Source: Acidovorax sp. NCPPB 4044 (GTDB lineage: Bacteria > Pseudomonadota > Gammaproteobacteria > Burkholderiales > Burkholderiaceae_C). Taken from it: a stretch of DNA of 64,000 nucleotides. Under the pieces are notes generated by a model, which saw only the letters and a program-made list of their open reading frames with translations, made no database searches and was not told where the DNA came from. The stretch spans positions 3,750,001-3,814,000 of the forward strand of contig NZ_JAMCOS010000001.1 in assembly GCF_028069655.1 (NCBI RefSeq), written 5' to 3'. Positions within the stretch are counted from its first letter, which is position 1. Every line of letters begins with the position of its first letter. Shown one piece after another: positions 53,801 through 61,956 of this stretch. Both the position numbers and the translations under genes were made by a program.

Positions 53801-56209
53801 CGGCGAAGTGCTCCCGTCCCAGTGCCATTTGAGCTTTGGCGAGAACGCTGCGGCCGAAGGCGTGAACAGCACGTCCTGCGCGCTGGACCGCACGTTGTTG
53901 GACTTGCTGCTTTCGGGGACCGCCCCGGCGGGATCGACGATCACATGGATCGGTGCATCCCGGAAGGGCAGCATGCCGGCCACCACGATCTCGAGGGTCT
54001 GCGACTGCTCCGGCGCCAGTGCCGCGGAAACCGTGGCCTGGCCGAGCACCGTGTCCGTGTCGGCGTCATATCGGCCGTTGCCGTCCGTGTCCAGGAAGGC
54101 GAGCACCGGCACGTTCGCGGGGGCCGGCTGCGTGCCTGCGTTGCGCACCTGCACCTGCAGCGCCCCGAGGACGCGCAGCGTCTGCGGGTCGGTCTGCAGG
54201 GTGTGGCGCCGGACGGCCTGCACCTGCAAATCCACGGCAAGCGCTGCGGTCTGCGGAGGGCGCAGCCGCAGCTGTCCCAGATCGATGTCCTGCGCGGGCT
54301 GCAGCAGGTAGCTGGCCGTGGCGCCTTCGTAGCCCGAGGCGGTGACGGCGAGCTGCACGCTGGCGCCGTCCAGGCCACCAATCGAGAAGCGGCCGTCCGC
54401 CTGGCTCGCCGTGGTGCGCACGATGCCGGTGCTGGTGGTGGCGGACAGTTGTGCCGCGGCGATCGGCTGGTTGTTGCGGGCGTCCAGAACGATGCCGCTC
54501 AGGCCGGCCCTGTTGGCGTCCGGTGGGCTCTGGCTGCCTGCGTGGAGCCGGGGAGAGTATTGAACCGCCGTATTGCTCTGCGAACTGCAGGCGAGCCGGG
54601 TGTTGGCCTCGGCCGGGCCGTAGCCCGCGTGGCTGACGCTGATCCGCGTGTCGCCCGAAACCAGGCCGGCCAGCGCGTAGGCCCCATCGGCATCGGTGAG
54701 CGCGGAGCCCGTGTTGGTGCCGCTCAGCGACACGGTGGCGCCTGCGATGGGCGAGGTGTCGGTGGCGTTGGTGACGCGGCCCAGGATGCGGCAGTCGGTC
54801 GCGCCGCCCGGGCCTGCGGCCTGGCTGCGCACCAGGGCGGGCGAGAAATCCAGGGTCTGGCCCGCCAGGACGTCCGCCTGGCCGGTGGCGTCGTAATACC
54901 CGGCCCTGCCGGCCACCAGGCCGACGGTGCCGGGCGCGACATTGCCGATCAGGTAGCGGCCGGCCGTGTCGGTGGTGGCGCTCAGCGATTGGCCCGCCAC
55001 CGAGACGGTCACCGCGCTCAGGGGAGCACCGCTGGCGCTGTCCCTGACGGTGCCGGTGATGACCGCGCTGGTGGCGTTGCCCGGCACCAGCATCTGCAGC
55101 GTGCCCAGGTCCGTCACCACGCCGGCGCGCAAGGTGGCCGATGTCTGGACGGTGCTGTAGCCCGGGGTGCTGGCGGTAAGGGTGTAGGCGCCGGGCGGCA
55201 GCCCTGCCAGGCGGATCTGGCCCGACGCGTCGCTCAGCCCCTGTATGCCGCTGCCTGCCGGGCCGGTGAGCTGTACCGCAGGGATGGGGTTGCCGTTGCG
55301 GGCGTCGATGAACTGCACGCGCAGCGCGGCCTGGATGGGGTTGACGGCGGGGCGGTCCGCCGATGCCAGCGCGCGCAGCGCCAGCGCCGTGGCCCAGGGA
55401 TCGTTGCCGCCCCAAGCCCCGCTGGCGCCTTGCGCCGCCAGCAGCCAAGCCTTCACGGACGCGCCGATGTTCGGCAGCGCGCCGCTGTAAGGGTGTACGG
55501 CTTCATAGACGAGCGCGGTGATGCCGGCATCGGATCGCCAGTGCCCCGCAGGATCTGCCTGGGCCAGCAGGTACGCAGCGGCTCTGTCGGCGATGGCAGC
55601 GGCAACGGCGGAGCGCTGGCGGTGCTCCCGCAGGCCCCGCAGCACGGTGGCCGTGCCCAGCAGGTCGCCACTGCCGCCCACGGTGAAGCTGCCGTCGGCA
55701 GCCTGCTGCTGTTGCAGCCAGGCCAGGGTGGGCTCGGCCTGGGCGGCGCTCCATGCGCCGGCCAGCGCCTGCAAGGCCCAGCCGGTGTCCAGCACGCTGG
55801 TCCCGCTGAGGTGGTCGTACGTGGAAAAACCGCCGGAGGCCGCGCGCCGGCTCTGGAGCTCCGAGGCACGGGGGATCTGGCTTTGCTGCTGCTGCAACCA
55901 CTGTGTGCATGCCAGCACTTCCGTCGCTGTCTCGGCCAGGGGTGCGGCATCCAGCGCGGCGGTCAGCGAAGCGGCCCGGGCTGGATCGGAAAACTCCAGC
56001 AGCGTACGCGCGGCTTCGCATTGGCCCTGGGGTACGGTGGCCGAACCGGACACGCTGGCCAGCCCGCCCGTGGACTGCACCTGCGCCTGCAGCCATGCAA
56101 GGCCGCTGGCGCTGTCTGCCCAAGCCAGGCCGGAGCAGGCCGAGAGCAGAACGAAGCACAGCCACACCCGCACGGCCTGGGCCGCACGCTCGATTCCCGT
56201 CACACGCAT
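50894..56209 (-). CDS. Large secreted surface protein: cyclase-like barrel, carboxypeptidase-regulatory, CARDB and FG-GAP-like repeats
   Basis: This 1771-residue protein has a signal peptide (to about GLAWADS) and a terpenoid-cyclase/alpha-macroglobulin-like helical domain at ~32-285 with repeated LAWLQQQQAADGSF. About four carboxypeptidase-regulatory-like beta domains follow at ~290-640 (DASGQIRLAGLPPGAYTLTA type). Next come a CARDB-like domain (~650-770) and FG-GAP/VCBS-like blades with calcium loops (ADLDGDGKPEIIAI, ADMDGDGIPEIG, FDFDGDGVAEVL). Further CARDB/Ig-like domains lead to a C-terminal transmembrane helix (WLLALLFLVPAAA) and an Arg-rich tail. GAGGAT precedes the ATG. It is probably anchored in a membrane with its body outside, as carrier or adhesin for the coupled toxin-like protein. 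Confidence 0.85.
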   Translation of the reverse strand: MRVTGIERAAQAVRVWLCFVLLSACSGLAWADSASGLAWLQAQVQSTGGLASVSGSATVPQGQCEAARTLLEFSDPARAASLTAALDAAPLAETATEVLACTQWLQQQQSQIPRASELQSRRAASGGFSTYDHLSGTSVLDTGWALQALAGAWSAAQAEPTLAWLQQQQAADGSFTVGGSGDLLGTATVLRGLREHRQRSAVAAAIADRAAAYLLAQADPAGHWRSDAGITALVYEAVHPYSGALPNIGASVKAWLLAAQGASGAWGGNDPWATALALRALASADRPAVNPIQAALRVQFIDARNGNPIPAVQLTGPAGSGIQGLSDASGQIRLAGLPPGAYTLTASTPGYSTVQTSATLRAGVVTDLGTLQMLVPGNATSAVITGTVRDSASGAPLSAVTVSVAGQSLSATTDTAGRYLIGNVAPGTVGLVAGRAGYYDATGQADVLAGQTLDFSPALVRSQAAGPGGATDCRILGRVTNATDTSPIAGATVSLSGTNTGSALTDADGAYALAGLVSGDTRISVSHAGYGPAEANTRLACSSQSNTAVQYSPRLHAGSQSPPDANRAGLSGIVLDARNNQPIAAAQLSATTSTGIVRTTASQADGRFSIGGLDGASVQLAVTASGYEGATASYLLQPAQDIDLGQLRLRPPQTAALAVDLQVQAVRRHTLQTDPQTLRVLGALQVQVRNAGTQPAPANVPVLAFLDTDGNGRYDADTDTVLGQATVSAALAPEQSQTLEIVVAGMLPFRDAPIHVIVDPAGAVPESSKSNNVRSSAQDVLFTPSAAAFSPKLKWHWDGSTSPYPDYNQVMMAPVVGRVVDTNGDGRLDADDMPAVVFTTFSASQGYNNAATLRVVDGKTGAHLLSIRDDSLSAIANLALADLDGDGKPEIIAITRDYRVVAFRNTGEKWWVSDVTVASSGSPPWGAPYVADIDRDGKPEVIFGLTVLNFDGTTKWRASGPNVGTSYERNGGFSIPVAADIEGRGNANVIFGGSLYAADGTLVWQAPMDGYTAVASFDGKQQPSIAIVHSGQLSLIGADGQVRWTTALPGGGTGGPPTIADMDGDGIPEIGVAGSNAYSAFRGDGSLLWSKASQDWSSQITGSTVFDFDGDGVAEVLYADEIKLRVFKGPTGEVLWEQPNTSDTTLEYPLVVDVDADGHSDMLVVSNDFGWLINATARFHGVRAFEDVNNAWVPTRSIWNQHAYSINHINDDLSVPRDPEPSWKTHNTFRLNRRMDADPRAIADITASYVRVVDGGAQTPSQITVRVGNAGSYQVPAGTPVALYNTDPALGQPAAQALVAQGVTRRVLPTGAYEDLAIVPARPLAQLSAMGTVWIVADDDGTGRHTLADFDRGNNVAAADLGAIANSLRIAVATDKPVYAEADTARFTATVRNAGSFARNALVRLTVLDAAGKSVDVLPLGTAAPLQPAASDQVLAPWPVAAVLAGDYQVRAELVTPQGLVYGTASAPFAVKAGAVAGAADDSLNSARASTDRSSYSAAHTVFIDSRVANLSANLLQENLRAVTQVIAPGGQVVLVHTEDIAQAVPRSQRKYGYYLKAGSLVPGTYQVRIQLFGPASYQSRTALAAKSSARAGLSDVELASSTASFVVRDSLLSAAGIAGQLSAAPAAVAIGASSALQLSVSNNGNAAIAGATVRVRVLDPGSGNPIAVFTQTGVQLPVGAGGQYSWNWVAAGTAGSVLPVAATIEIAGNEQPLAQATVTLTAPAAQPPVEFRPVPLDWRWLLALLFLVPAAAHCGARRRPSPRAPLQSQP

Positions 56210-56492
56210 TGGAGATCCTCTCGTCTCTCACCGTGCGCATGAAAAAGCGTCGTTGGCCGACCCTGAGTCGACCACCTCCCCTAGACCGCAGATGCAGAGT
56301 CGTTGCAATTTTTGTTGGCGCGGATACTAGCGGTAACGGATGAACTCATCTGTGACAAATGTCCGTCCGTGCTGATTGACAACAACTATCGAGAATTTTC
56401 CTGACGATGCATTGAAATGCGAGGGTCTTTTTGGTAGCTGGTGCGGAGATGCGGCCTTTGGCTGGCGCGCCCCCGCTTGTGTGCTACTCGGG

Positions 56493-57425
56493 CTAATGCC
56501 CAGGAGCACAGGACACGACGATCTTGCCGCGTGCCTTGCCCGAAGTGAGGCGTGCCCAGGCTTCATTGAACGACCCGATGGGTACATGGCGGTCGATGAC
56601 GACCTTCACGCCTTGCTGCGCAATGGCATCGACCAGCTCGCCCAGGCGGTCGGCATACGGCTTGGCGTAGAACATGGAAGCAGTGATGCCGCGGTCCTTG
56701 CCGATGGCCTCATCGGGCAGCATGGCGGTGGACACCATCCGGCCACCCGTGCGCAGCACGGCATACGAGCGGGTCTGGGTTTCGCCGCCGACGAGATCCA
56801 GCACCACGTCCACCCCCGATACAGCGGCGGCGAAGTCCTGCGTCCGGTAATCCACCACTTCGTCCGCGCCCAGGCTGCGAGCCAGTTCCACCCCATCGCC
56901 CGATGCGGTGGCGATCACGCGGGCTCCGGCTTTGTGCGCGAACTGGATGGCGAAACTGCCCACGCCTCCGGCGCCCGCGTGAACCAACACGGTTTCGCCT
57001 GGCTTCAGACCAGCCGCCGAGAACAAGGCATGCCACGCCGTGATTCCCGCGGTCGGGATGGCAGCGCCCTCGGCGGCAGACAGTCCTGGCGGCAGTGGCA
57101 CGCAGGCGTCGGCCGGCACGGCCGCCCTTTCGGCGAAACCGCCACCGGTGCCAGCGTCGGCCCAGCAGATGACCCGGTCGCCCACGCTCCACCCCGTGAC
57201 GGCCATGCCGACGCGCTCGATGGTTCCGGCGAAATCGGTCCCCAGCGTGATCGGCAGTGCGATGTCGAAGAAGTGCCGGGCGACGCCGGACACGACCAGT
57301 GCATCGAGCGGGTTGAGGGCTGCGGCATCGACGCGCACCAGCACCTGGTCGGGCCCGATCCCGGGTGCGGGGATGTCTTCCAGACGTGGCTCGTCATTGA
57401 AACGATGGATGCGAATGGCTTTCAT
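56493..57425 (-). CDS. Zinc-independent quinone-oxidoreductase-like NADPH dehydrogenase
   Basis: A 310-residue medium-chain dehydrogenase/reductase. The N-terminal GroES-like part has LGTDFAGTIERVG and VGDRVICW, and the Rossmann part has VLVHAGAGGVGSFAIQFAHKAGARVIATAS. Zinc-binding cysteines are missing, as in quinone oxidoreductases of the QOR family. The ATG at 57425 (MKAIRIHRF) is the natural start. It is divergent from a TetR-family gene with three palindromes in the shared promoter region, so it is most likely repressed by that regulator and induced by an electrophile or quinone. Confidence 0.9.
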   Translation of the reverse strand: MKAIRIHRFNDEPRLEDIPAPGIGPDQVLVRVDAAALNPLDALVVSGVARHFFDIALPITLGTDFAGTIERVGMAVTGWSVGDRVICWADAGTGGGFAERAAVPADACVPLPPGLSAAEGAAIPTAGITAWHALFSAAGLKPGETVLVHAGAGGVGSFAIQFAHKAGARVIATASGDGVELARSLGADEVVDYRTQDFAAAVSGVDVVLDLVGGETQTRSYAVLRTGGRMVSTAMLPDEAIGKDRGITASMFYAKPYADRLGELVDAIAQQGVKVVIDRHVPIGSFNEAWARLTSGKARGKIVVSCAPGH

Positions 57426-57450
57426 GGGGACGGATGTCTTTCCAAAGGTT

Positions 57451-57503
57451 TGCACTGAGTGCATAAATATATTGCACCAAGTGCAATTTTGCAAACAGTG
57501 CAA
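57451..57503. promoter_or_regulatory. Three palindromic operator candidates for the TetR regulator
   Basis: TGCACTGAGTGCA (57451-57463), TTGCACCAAGTGCAA (57472-57486) and TTGCAAACAGTGCAA (57489-57503) share the half-site TTGCA(C) in dyad arrangement. They fill the 99-bp gap between the divergent oxidoreductase and tetR genes. Binding by the adjacent TetR protein is the obvious inference. Confidence 0.75.
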
Positions 57504-57524
57504 CATGACTGCTAGGATTGCGCC

Positions 57525-58160
57525 ATGCAACATGAAGACCCACCGAATGAAGACCTGCCGCAGGACGGGCTGAGGGAGAGGAAGCGCCGCGATACGCTAC
57601 AGCGCATCGCGCAGACGGGGCTCGATCTGTTTGTCTCGAAGGGCTATGAGCACACGACCCTGGACGACATCGCCGCCGCCGCGGGAATCTCGAGGCGTAC
57701 CTTCTTCCACTACTTCAAGTCGAAGGACGAGATCCTGCTGGCCTGGCAGGCAGGTCTGGTGGATTCGGTGCGTGTCGCCGTGCTGGAGGAGCCGACGACG
57801 CAATCACCCCTGGACGCCCTGTGCGCCGCGCTGCTGAAGATGGCACTGCAGTACGACACGCCGACCGCCGCCGTGATCGCACGCCTCGTGAGGTCGAGCG
57901 ACCTGCTCCGCGCCGCCAACCAGGCCAAGTTCGTGCGCCTGGAGAACGCCGCGTTCGAAGCGCTTTGCCACCTCTGGCCCCAGCGCGCCCGCCGCGAGCG
58001 CCTGCGGATGGTGGCCATGGTCGGCCTCGGCGCATTCCGGGTCGCGATCGACGAATGGGCCGATCAGGGAGCGAAAGGTTCTCTGCACCGGCACATCGCG
58101 AAGGCGTTTGCCAGCCTGCGGTCGGAGCTGCAACCCGATCCGCAAGCGCCTCGGACCTGA
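57525..58160 (+). CDS. TetR/AcrR-family transcriptional regulator
   Basis: The 211-residue protein has the TetR N-terminal helix-turn-helix (TTLDDIAAAAGISRRTFFHYFKSKDE at ~residues 45-70). The C-terminal ligand domain resembles the MftR/MarR-type C-terminal region of some TetR proteins and is helical (ALLKMALQYDTPTAAVIARLV). TAGGAT lies before the ATG at a workable distance. It likely represses both itself and the divergent oxidoreductase. The inducer is unknown. Confidence 0.9.
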   Translation: MQHEDPPNEDLPQDGLRERKRRDTLQRIAQTGLDLFVSKGYEHTTLDDIAAAAGISRRTFFHYFKSKDEILLAWQAGLVDSVRVAVLEEPTTQSPLDALCAALLKMALQYDTPTAAVIARLVRSSDLLRAANQAKFVRLENAAFEALCHLWPQRARRERLRMVAMVGLGAFRVAIDEWADQGAKGSLHRHIAKAFASLRSELQPDPQAPRT

Positions 58161-58281
58161 TGCCATCGGTGCAGACAGCGCCCTCGCTGTCCCGCACCAC
58201 CCAGGCCCCCGCAGGCGCCGAGCCCGGGCTCGGTGCAGCCTTGCCGCATCGGGCAAAGACTGCCCCACGGCACTGCCGTCC

Positions 58282-60171
58282 TCACTCCACCGTCACGCTC
58301 TTCGCCAGGTTCCGCGGCTTGTCCACGTCCGTGCCGCGTGCGCAGGCGGTGTGGTAGGCCAGCAATTGCAGTGGAACCACGTGCAGGATGGGGCTGAGCG
58401 CGCCGTAGTTCTCGGGCATGCGGATCACGTGCATGCCGTCTGCGGTCTCGATGTTGGTCTTGGCATCGGCCAGCACATAGAGCACGCCGCCGCGCGCGCG
58501 CACTTCCTGCAGGTTGCTCTTGAGCTTTTCGAGCAGTTCGTCGTTGGGCGCCACCGTGACCACGGGCATGCTGCTGGTGACCAGTGCCAGGGGGCCGTGC
58601 TTGAGTTCCCCGGCCGGGTAGGCCTCGGCGTGGATGTAGCTGATTTCCTTGAGCTTGAGCGCGCCTTCCAGGGCGATGGGGTAGTGCATGCCGCGCCCCA
58701 GGAACAGGGCGTTCTCCATGCGCGCGAAGTCTTCCGCCCAGCTGATGATCTGGGGCTCCAGCGCCAGCACGCCCTGCAGGGCGACCGGCAGGTGCCGCAT
58801 GGCCTGCAGGTGGCGGGCCTCCTGCTCTTCGGTCAGGCGGCCGCGGGCCTGGGCCAGTGCCAGGGTGAGCAGGAACAGCCCGGCGAGCTGGGTCGTGAAG
58901 GCCTTGGTGGAGGCCACGCCGATCTCCACGCCGGCGCGGGTGATGTAGGCCAGCTTGCATTCGCGCACCATGGCGCTCGTGGAGACGTTGCAGATGGTCA
59001 GCGTGTTCTGCATGCCCAGGCTCTGCGCATGGCGCAGCGCCGCGAGCGTGTCGGCGGTTTCCCCCGACTGGGTGATCGTGACCACCAGCGCGCGCGGGTT
59101 GGGCACGCTGGTGCGGTAGCGGTATTCGCTCGCCACCTCGACCTGGGTGGGTATGCCGGCGATGGATTCGAGCCAGTATTTGGCGGTGCAGCCGCTGTAG
59201 TAGCTCGTCCCGCACGCCAGGATCAGGACGGAGTCCACTTCCTTGAAGACACGCCATGCGGCCGTGCCGTCGGCTCCGTCGAAGAGTTCGGGCGCCACAC
59301 CGCGCACCCCTTCGAGCGTGTCGCCAATGGCGCGCGGCTGCTCGAAGATCTCCTTCTGCATGTAGTGGCGGTAGGGGCCCAGCTCGGCCGCGCCGCTGTG
59401 CGCCAGCACGGTGCGCACGGGACGGCGGGCGGTGTCGAGCGGCTGGCCGTCCTTGCCGGTGATCCAGTAGCGGCCCAGTTGCAGATCGACCAGATCGCCC
59501 TCTTCCAGGTACACGATCTGGTCGGTCACGCCGGCCAGGGCCATGGCGTCGCTGGCAAGAAAGTGCTCGCCCTCGCCAACGCCCAGGATGAGCGGCGACC
59601 CCGCGCGCGCACCCACCACGCGGTGGGGCTCGTCCTTGTGGATCACGGCGATGGCATAGGCTCCGTGCAGCTCGGCCACGGCGGCCTGCACGGCCTGGAA
59701 CAGGTCGCCGCTGTAGTGGCTGTCCACCAGGTGGGCGATGACCTCGGTGTCGGTCTGGCTGGTGAAGACGTATCCACGCGCCTGCAGCGACGCGCGCAGG
59801 GCTTCGTGGTTCTCGATGATGCCGTTGTGCACCAGCGCGACCCGGCCCAGCCGCAGGGGCTCGTCGGGACCGGAACCGTGGCTGAAATGCGGATGCGCGT
59901 TGTGCACGGCGGGCGCGCCGTGCGTGGCCCAGCGCGTGTGCGCGATGCCCGTGGCGCCTTCCACATGGTCGGTATGGACCTGCTCCAGCAACTCGGCCAC
60001 GCGGGCCGTGCTACGCGCGCGGCGCAGGCCGCCGGTGCGGGCGGGATCCAGGCTGGCGTCGTGGATCGCCACGCCGCACGAGTCATAACCGCGGTACTCC
60101 AGGCGCTGCAGGCCTTGCACGAGGATGGGAACGATGTTGCGCGTGGAAACTGCGCCGACGATGCCGCACAT
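58282..60171 (-). CDS. glmS: Glutamine-fructose-6-phosphate aminotransferase (isomerizing)
   Basis: A 629-residue enzyme that makes glucosamine-6-phosphate, the first step of UDP-GlcNAc synthesis. The N-terminal nucleophile cysteine follows the start methionine (M-CGIVG), and the glutaminase domain includes HTRWATHG and HNGIIENH. Two SIS domains follow ([22 protein letters not shown]). The C-terminus is the family's [15 protein letters not shown]. Length is slightly above the 609 residues of E. coli GlmS because of an insertion near residue 40-55 ([15 protein letters not shown]). glmU lies about 2.7 kb away in the same window. Confidence 0.96.
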   Translation of the reverse strand: MCGIVGAVSTRNIVPILVQGLQRLEYRGYDSCGVAIHDASLDPARTGGLRRARSTARVAELLEQVHTDHVEGATGIAHTRWATHGAPAVHNAHPHFSHGSGPDEPLRLGRVALVHNGIIENHEALRASLQARGYVFTSQTDTEVIAHLVDSHYSGDLFQAVQAAVAELHGAYAIAVIHKDEPHRVVGARAGSPLILGVGEGEHFLASDAMALAGVTDQIVYLEEGDLVDLQLGRYWITGKDGQPLDTARRPVRTVLAHSGAAELGPYRHYMQKEIFEQPRAIGDTLEGVRGVAPELFDGADGTAAWRVFKEVDSVLILACGTSYYSGCTAKYWLESIAGIPTQVEVASEYRYRTSVPNPRALVVTITQSGETADTLAALRHAQSLGMQNTLTICNVSTSAMVRECKLAYITRAGVEIGVASTKAFTTQLAGLFLLTLALAQARGRLTEEQEARHLQAMRHLPVALQGVLALEPQIISWAEDFARMENALFLGRGMHYPIALEGALKLKEISYIHAEAYPAGELKHGPLALVTSSMPVVTVAPNDELLEKLKSNLQEVRARGGVLYVLADAKTNIETADGMHVIRMPENYGALSPILHVVPLQLLAYHTACARGTDVDKPRNLAKSVTVE

Positions 60172-60257
60172 GGCCTGCTCCTTTTCGGAAGTGGTGTAAG
60201 GGGGGAGGAAAAACGCCCGGCCAGTGCCAGACCAGCCGCGATGGTAGGCAGGGCAAA

Positions 60258-60324
60258 GAGAAATTTCTCAGCAATTTTTTGATTGTGAAAGAAATCTGAT
60301 TTCACCCTCCATAATCCGTGAAAT
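60258..60324. promoter_or_regulatory. Inverted repeats upstream of the Lrp/AsnC gene
   Basis: In the AT-rich glmS/lrp intergenic region there is a 12-bp palindrome GAGAAATTTCTC (60258-60269) and a dyad ATTTCAC-N12-GTGAAAT (60299-60324). The dyads are in the promoter zone of both divergent genes and fit autoregulation by the Lrp-type protein. This is inferred from position only. Confidence 0.4.
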
Positions 60325-60347
60325 AGATGTTCATGAGATCTCCATAA

Positions 60348-60890
60348 ATGGAAGAATCCTTCCTGGATACGACGGACCTCCATTTGCTGGAAGCCCTGCA
60401 GACCGACGCCACGCTGAGCAACCAGGCCCTCGCCGCGCTGGTGCGTGTGTCGCCGCCCACCTGCCTGCGCCGCGTCAAGCGGCTTCGCGATGCGGGCCTG
60501 ATCGAGCGTGAAGTCGCCCTGGTGCAGCCCGATGCCCTGGCGCGGCACCTGGGGCATGGCCTGACGGCCATCGTCGAAGTGGCTCTGGACCGGCAGGATG
60601 CCGCGCAGATGGATGCCTTCGAGGCCCGCGTGGCCGATGAGGCGGCGGTGCAGCAGTGCTACCGCGTGTCGCCGGGTCCGGATTTCATCCTGATCGTGCA
60701 CGCGCCCGACATGCCGGGCTACCTTGCACTGGCGCAGCGGCTCTTCACCAGCGACAGCAATGTGCGCAACGTGAAGGCGTTCTTCAGCATCAAGCGCAGC
60801 AAGTTCGAGCCCCGCCTGCCCTGCCGCAAGGGCGGCGCGCCAGCCCCGGCCGCGGCGGTCCCCTCCGCCGTGCCGCGGCGCCCTGGCTGA
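60348..60890 (+). CDS. Lrp/AsnC-family transcriptional regulator
   Basis: The 180-residue protein has the AsnC-type helix-turn-helix (LLEALQTDATLSNQALAALVRVSPPTCLRRVKRLRDAGLI). An effector-binding RAM domain follows (YRVSPGPDFILIVHAPDMPGYLALAQRLF; NVRNVKAFFSIKRSKFEPRLP). The C-terminal 25 residues are a Pro/Ala tail. Divergent from glmS, it precedes an EamA-type transporter by 140 bp and may control it, as amino-acid-sensing Lrp proteins often regulate nearby exporters. Confidence 0.9.
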   Translation: MEESFLDTTDLHLLEALQTDATLSNQALAALVRVSPPTCLRRVKRLRDAGLIEREVALVQPDALARHLGHGLTAIVEVALDRQDAAQMDAFEARVADEAAVQQCYRVSPGPDFILIVHAPDMPGYLALAQRLFTSDSNVRNVKAFFSIKRSKFEPRLPCRKGGAPAPAAAVPSAVPRRPG

Positions 60891-61030
60891 CGCGGCTGCA
60901 CGCGGCTCACCACCGCGCACCGCGCCAGGTCGGCCACGGGCCGCGCCCTGCCGCTTTCCACTTTTTCCTGCAAGACGCCAGTCCACCCGAAGGCCGGGCC
61001 ACCACGTTTTTCGACATCCGGAGCAGCAGC

Positions 61031-61939
61031 ATGCCTCTTCCCGACCTCTTTCCGCGCCGCCTCGCCATCGGGCTGCTCGCCCTGATCAGTTGCACGTTCG
61101 CGGCCAACCACGTGGCAGCGCGGCTCGCTTTCGACCACGGCACCGGCCTGCTGCTGGCGGTGCTGTGCCGCAGCGGCGCCACCGCGCTGGTGCTTGCCGC
61201 GCTGGTGGCGTGGCAGCGCCCGCGGCTGGCGATGGCCCCCGGCATGCTGCGCTGGCAGCTGCTGCTGGGCGCGTTGGTGGCCACTCAGAGCCTGTGCCTC
61301 TATTCGGCCGTGGCCCGCATTCCGGTGGCGCTGGCGCTGCTGGTGTCGAACGTGTGCCCGGTGCTGCTGGCGCTGCTCACCTGGGGGCTGGGCGGGCCGC
61401 GCCCCACGCGCCGCGCGGCGGCGGTGATGGCCGTCGCGCTCGGCGGGCTGCTGCTGGCGCTGGACGTGCCGGGACGCATCGCGCAACTGGGCCAGGACGG
61501 CAGCGATGGCTGGGTGGCCGGCATCGGGTTCGCCTTCACGGCGGCCTGCGTGTTCGCCGTGGCGCTATGGGTCACCGACCACAAGCTGAAGACCCTGCCC
61601 GGCATGTGGCGCAGCCTGATCACCGTGGGCACCGTGTTCGCGCTGATGGTGGCGGCCGGCGCGAGCGGCCTCGTGCCGGGCGGCATGCGGTGGCCCGAGG
61701 CGGCCCCGGGCTGGTGGGGACTGGCGGCCCTGGTCGTGCTCTATGGCACGGCCTTCACCGCGATGTTCGTGAGCCTGCCGCGGCTGGACATGGCCCGCAA
61801 CGCGCCCGTAATGAACATCGAGCCCGTCGCCACGCTGCTGCTCGGCTGGTGGGTGCTGGACCAGACCCTGCAGCCCCTGCAGTTGCTGGGCGGGGCCGTA
61901 GTGCTGGCCGCGATCGTGCTGCTCGGACGCAAGGGGTGA
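61031..61939 (+). CDS. EamA/DMT-family transporter
   Basis: A 302-residue inner-membrane protein with ten hydrophobic segments arranged as two EamA repeats (first half includes VAARLAFDHGTGLLLAVLCRSG, second half includes NIEPVATLLLGWWVLDQTL). The family exports amino acids, metabolites or drugs. The Lrp-type regulator just upstream makes an amino-acid or related export role plausible. It converges with the sensor-kinase gene, whose end is 17 bp away. Confidence 0.87.
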   Translation: MPLPDLFPRRLAIGLLALISCTFAANHVAARLAFDHGTGLLLAVLCRSGATALVLAALVAWQRPRLAMAPGMLRWQLLLGALVATQSLCLYSAVARIPVALALLVSNVCPVLLALLTWGLGGPRPTRRAAAVMAVALGGLLLALDVPGRIAQLGQDGSDGWVAGIGFAFTAACVFAVALWVTDHKLKTLPGMWRSLITVGTVFALMVAAGASGLVPGGMRWPEAAPGWWGLAALVVLYGTAFTAMFVSLPRLDMARNAPVMNIEPVATLLLGWWVLDQTLQPLQLLGGAVVLAAIVLLGRKG

Positions 61940-61956
61940 CGGCGGTGGCTGCCTTG

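Noticed and set aside
51599..56242. 1547-codon plus-strand frame opposite the large surface protein
   Set aside because: Mirror frame of a GC-rich gene with third-position bias; no signal, motif or start context, while the minus strand shows signal peptide, calcium loops and membrane anchor.
58218..58233. CCGAGCCCGGGCTCGG palindrome between tetR and glmS as a terminator
   Set aside because: A perfect dyad in the right place but without loop or T run; could be chance in GC-rich DNA, so not listed as a feature.
60172..60347. glmS riboswitch or small-RNA leader upstream of glmS
   Set aside because: No ribozyme core resemblance was seen, the region is short and AT-rich with simple dyads, and the glmS ribozyme is known mainly from Gram-positive bacteria.
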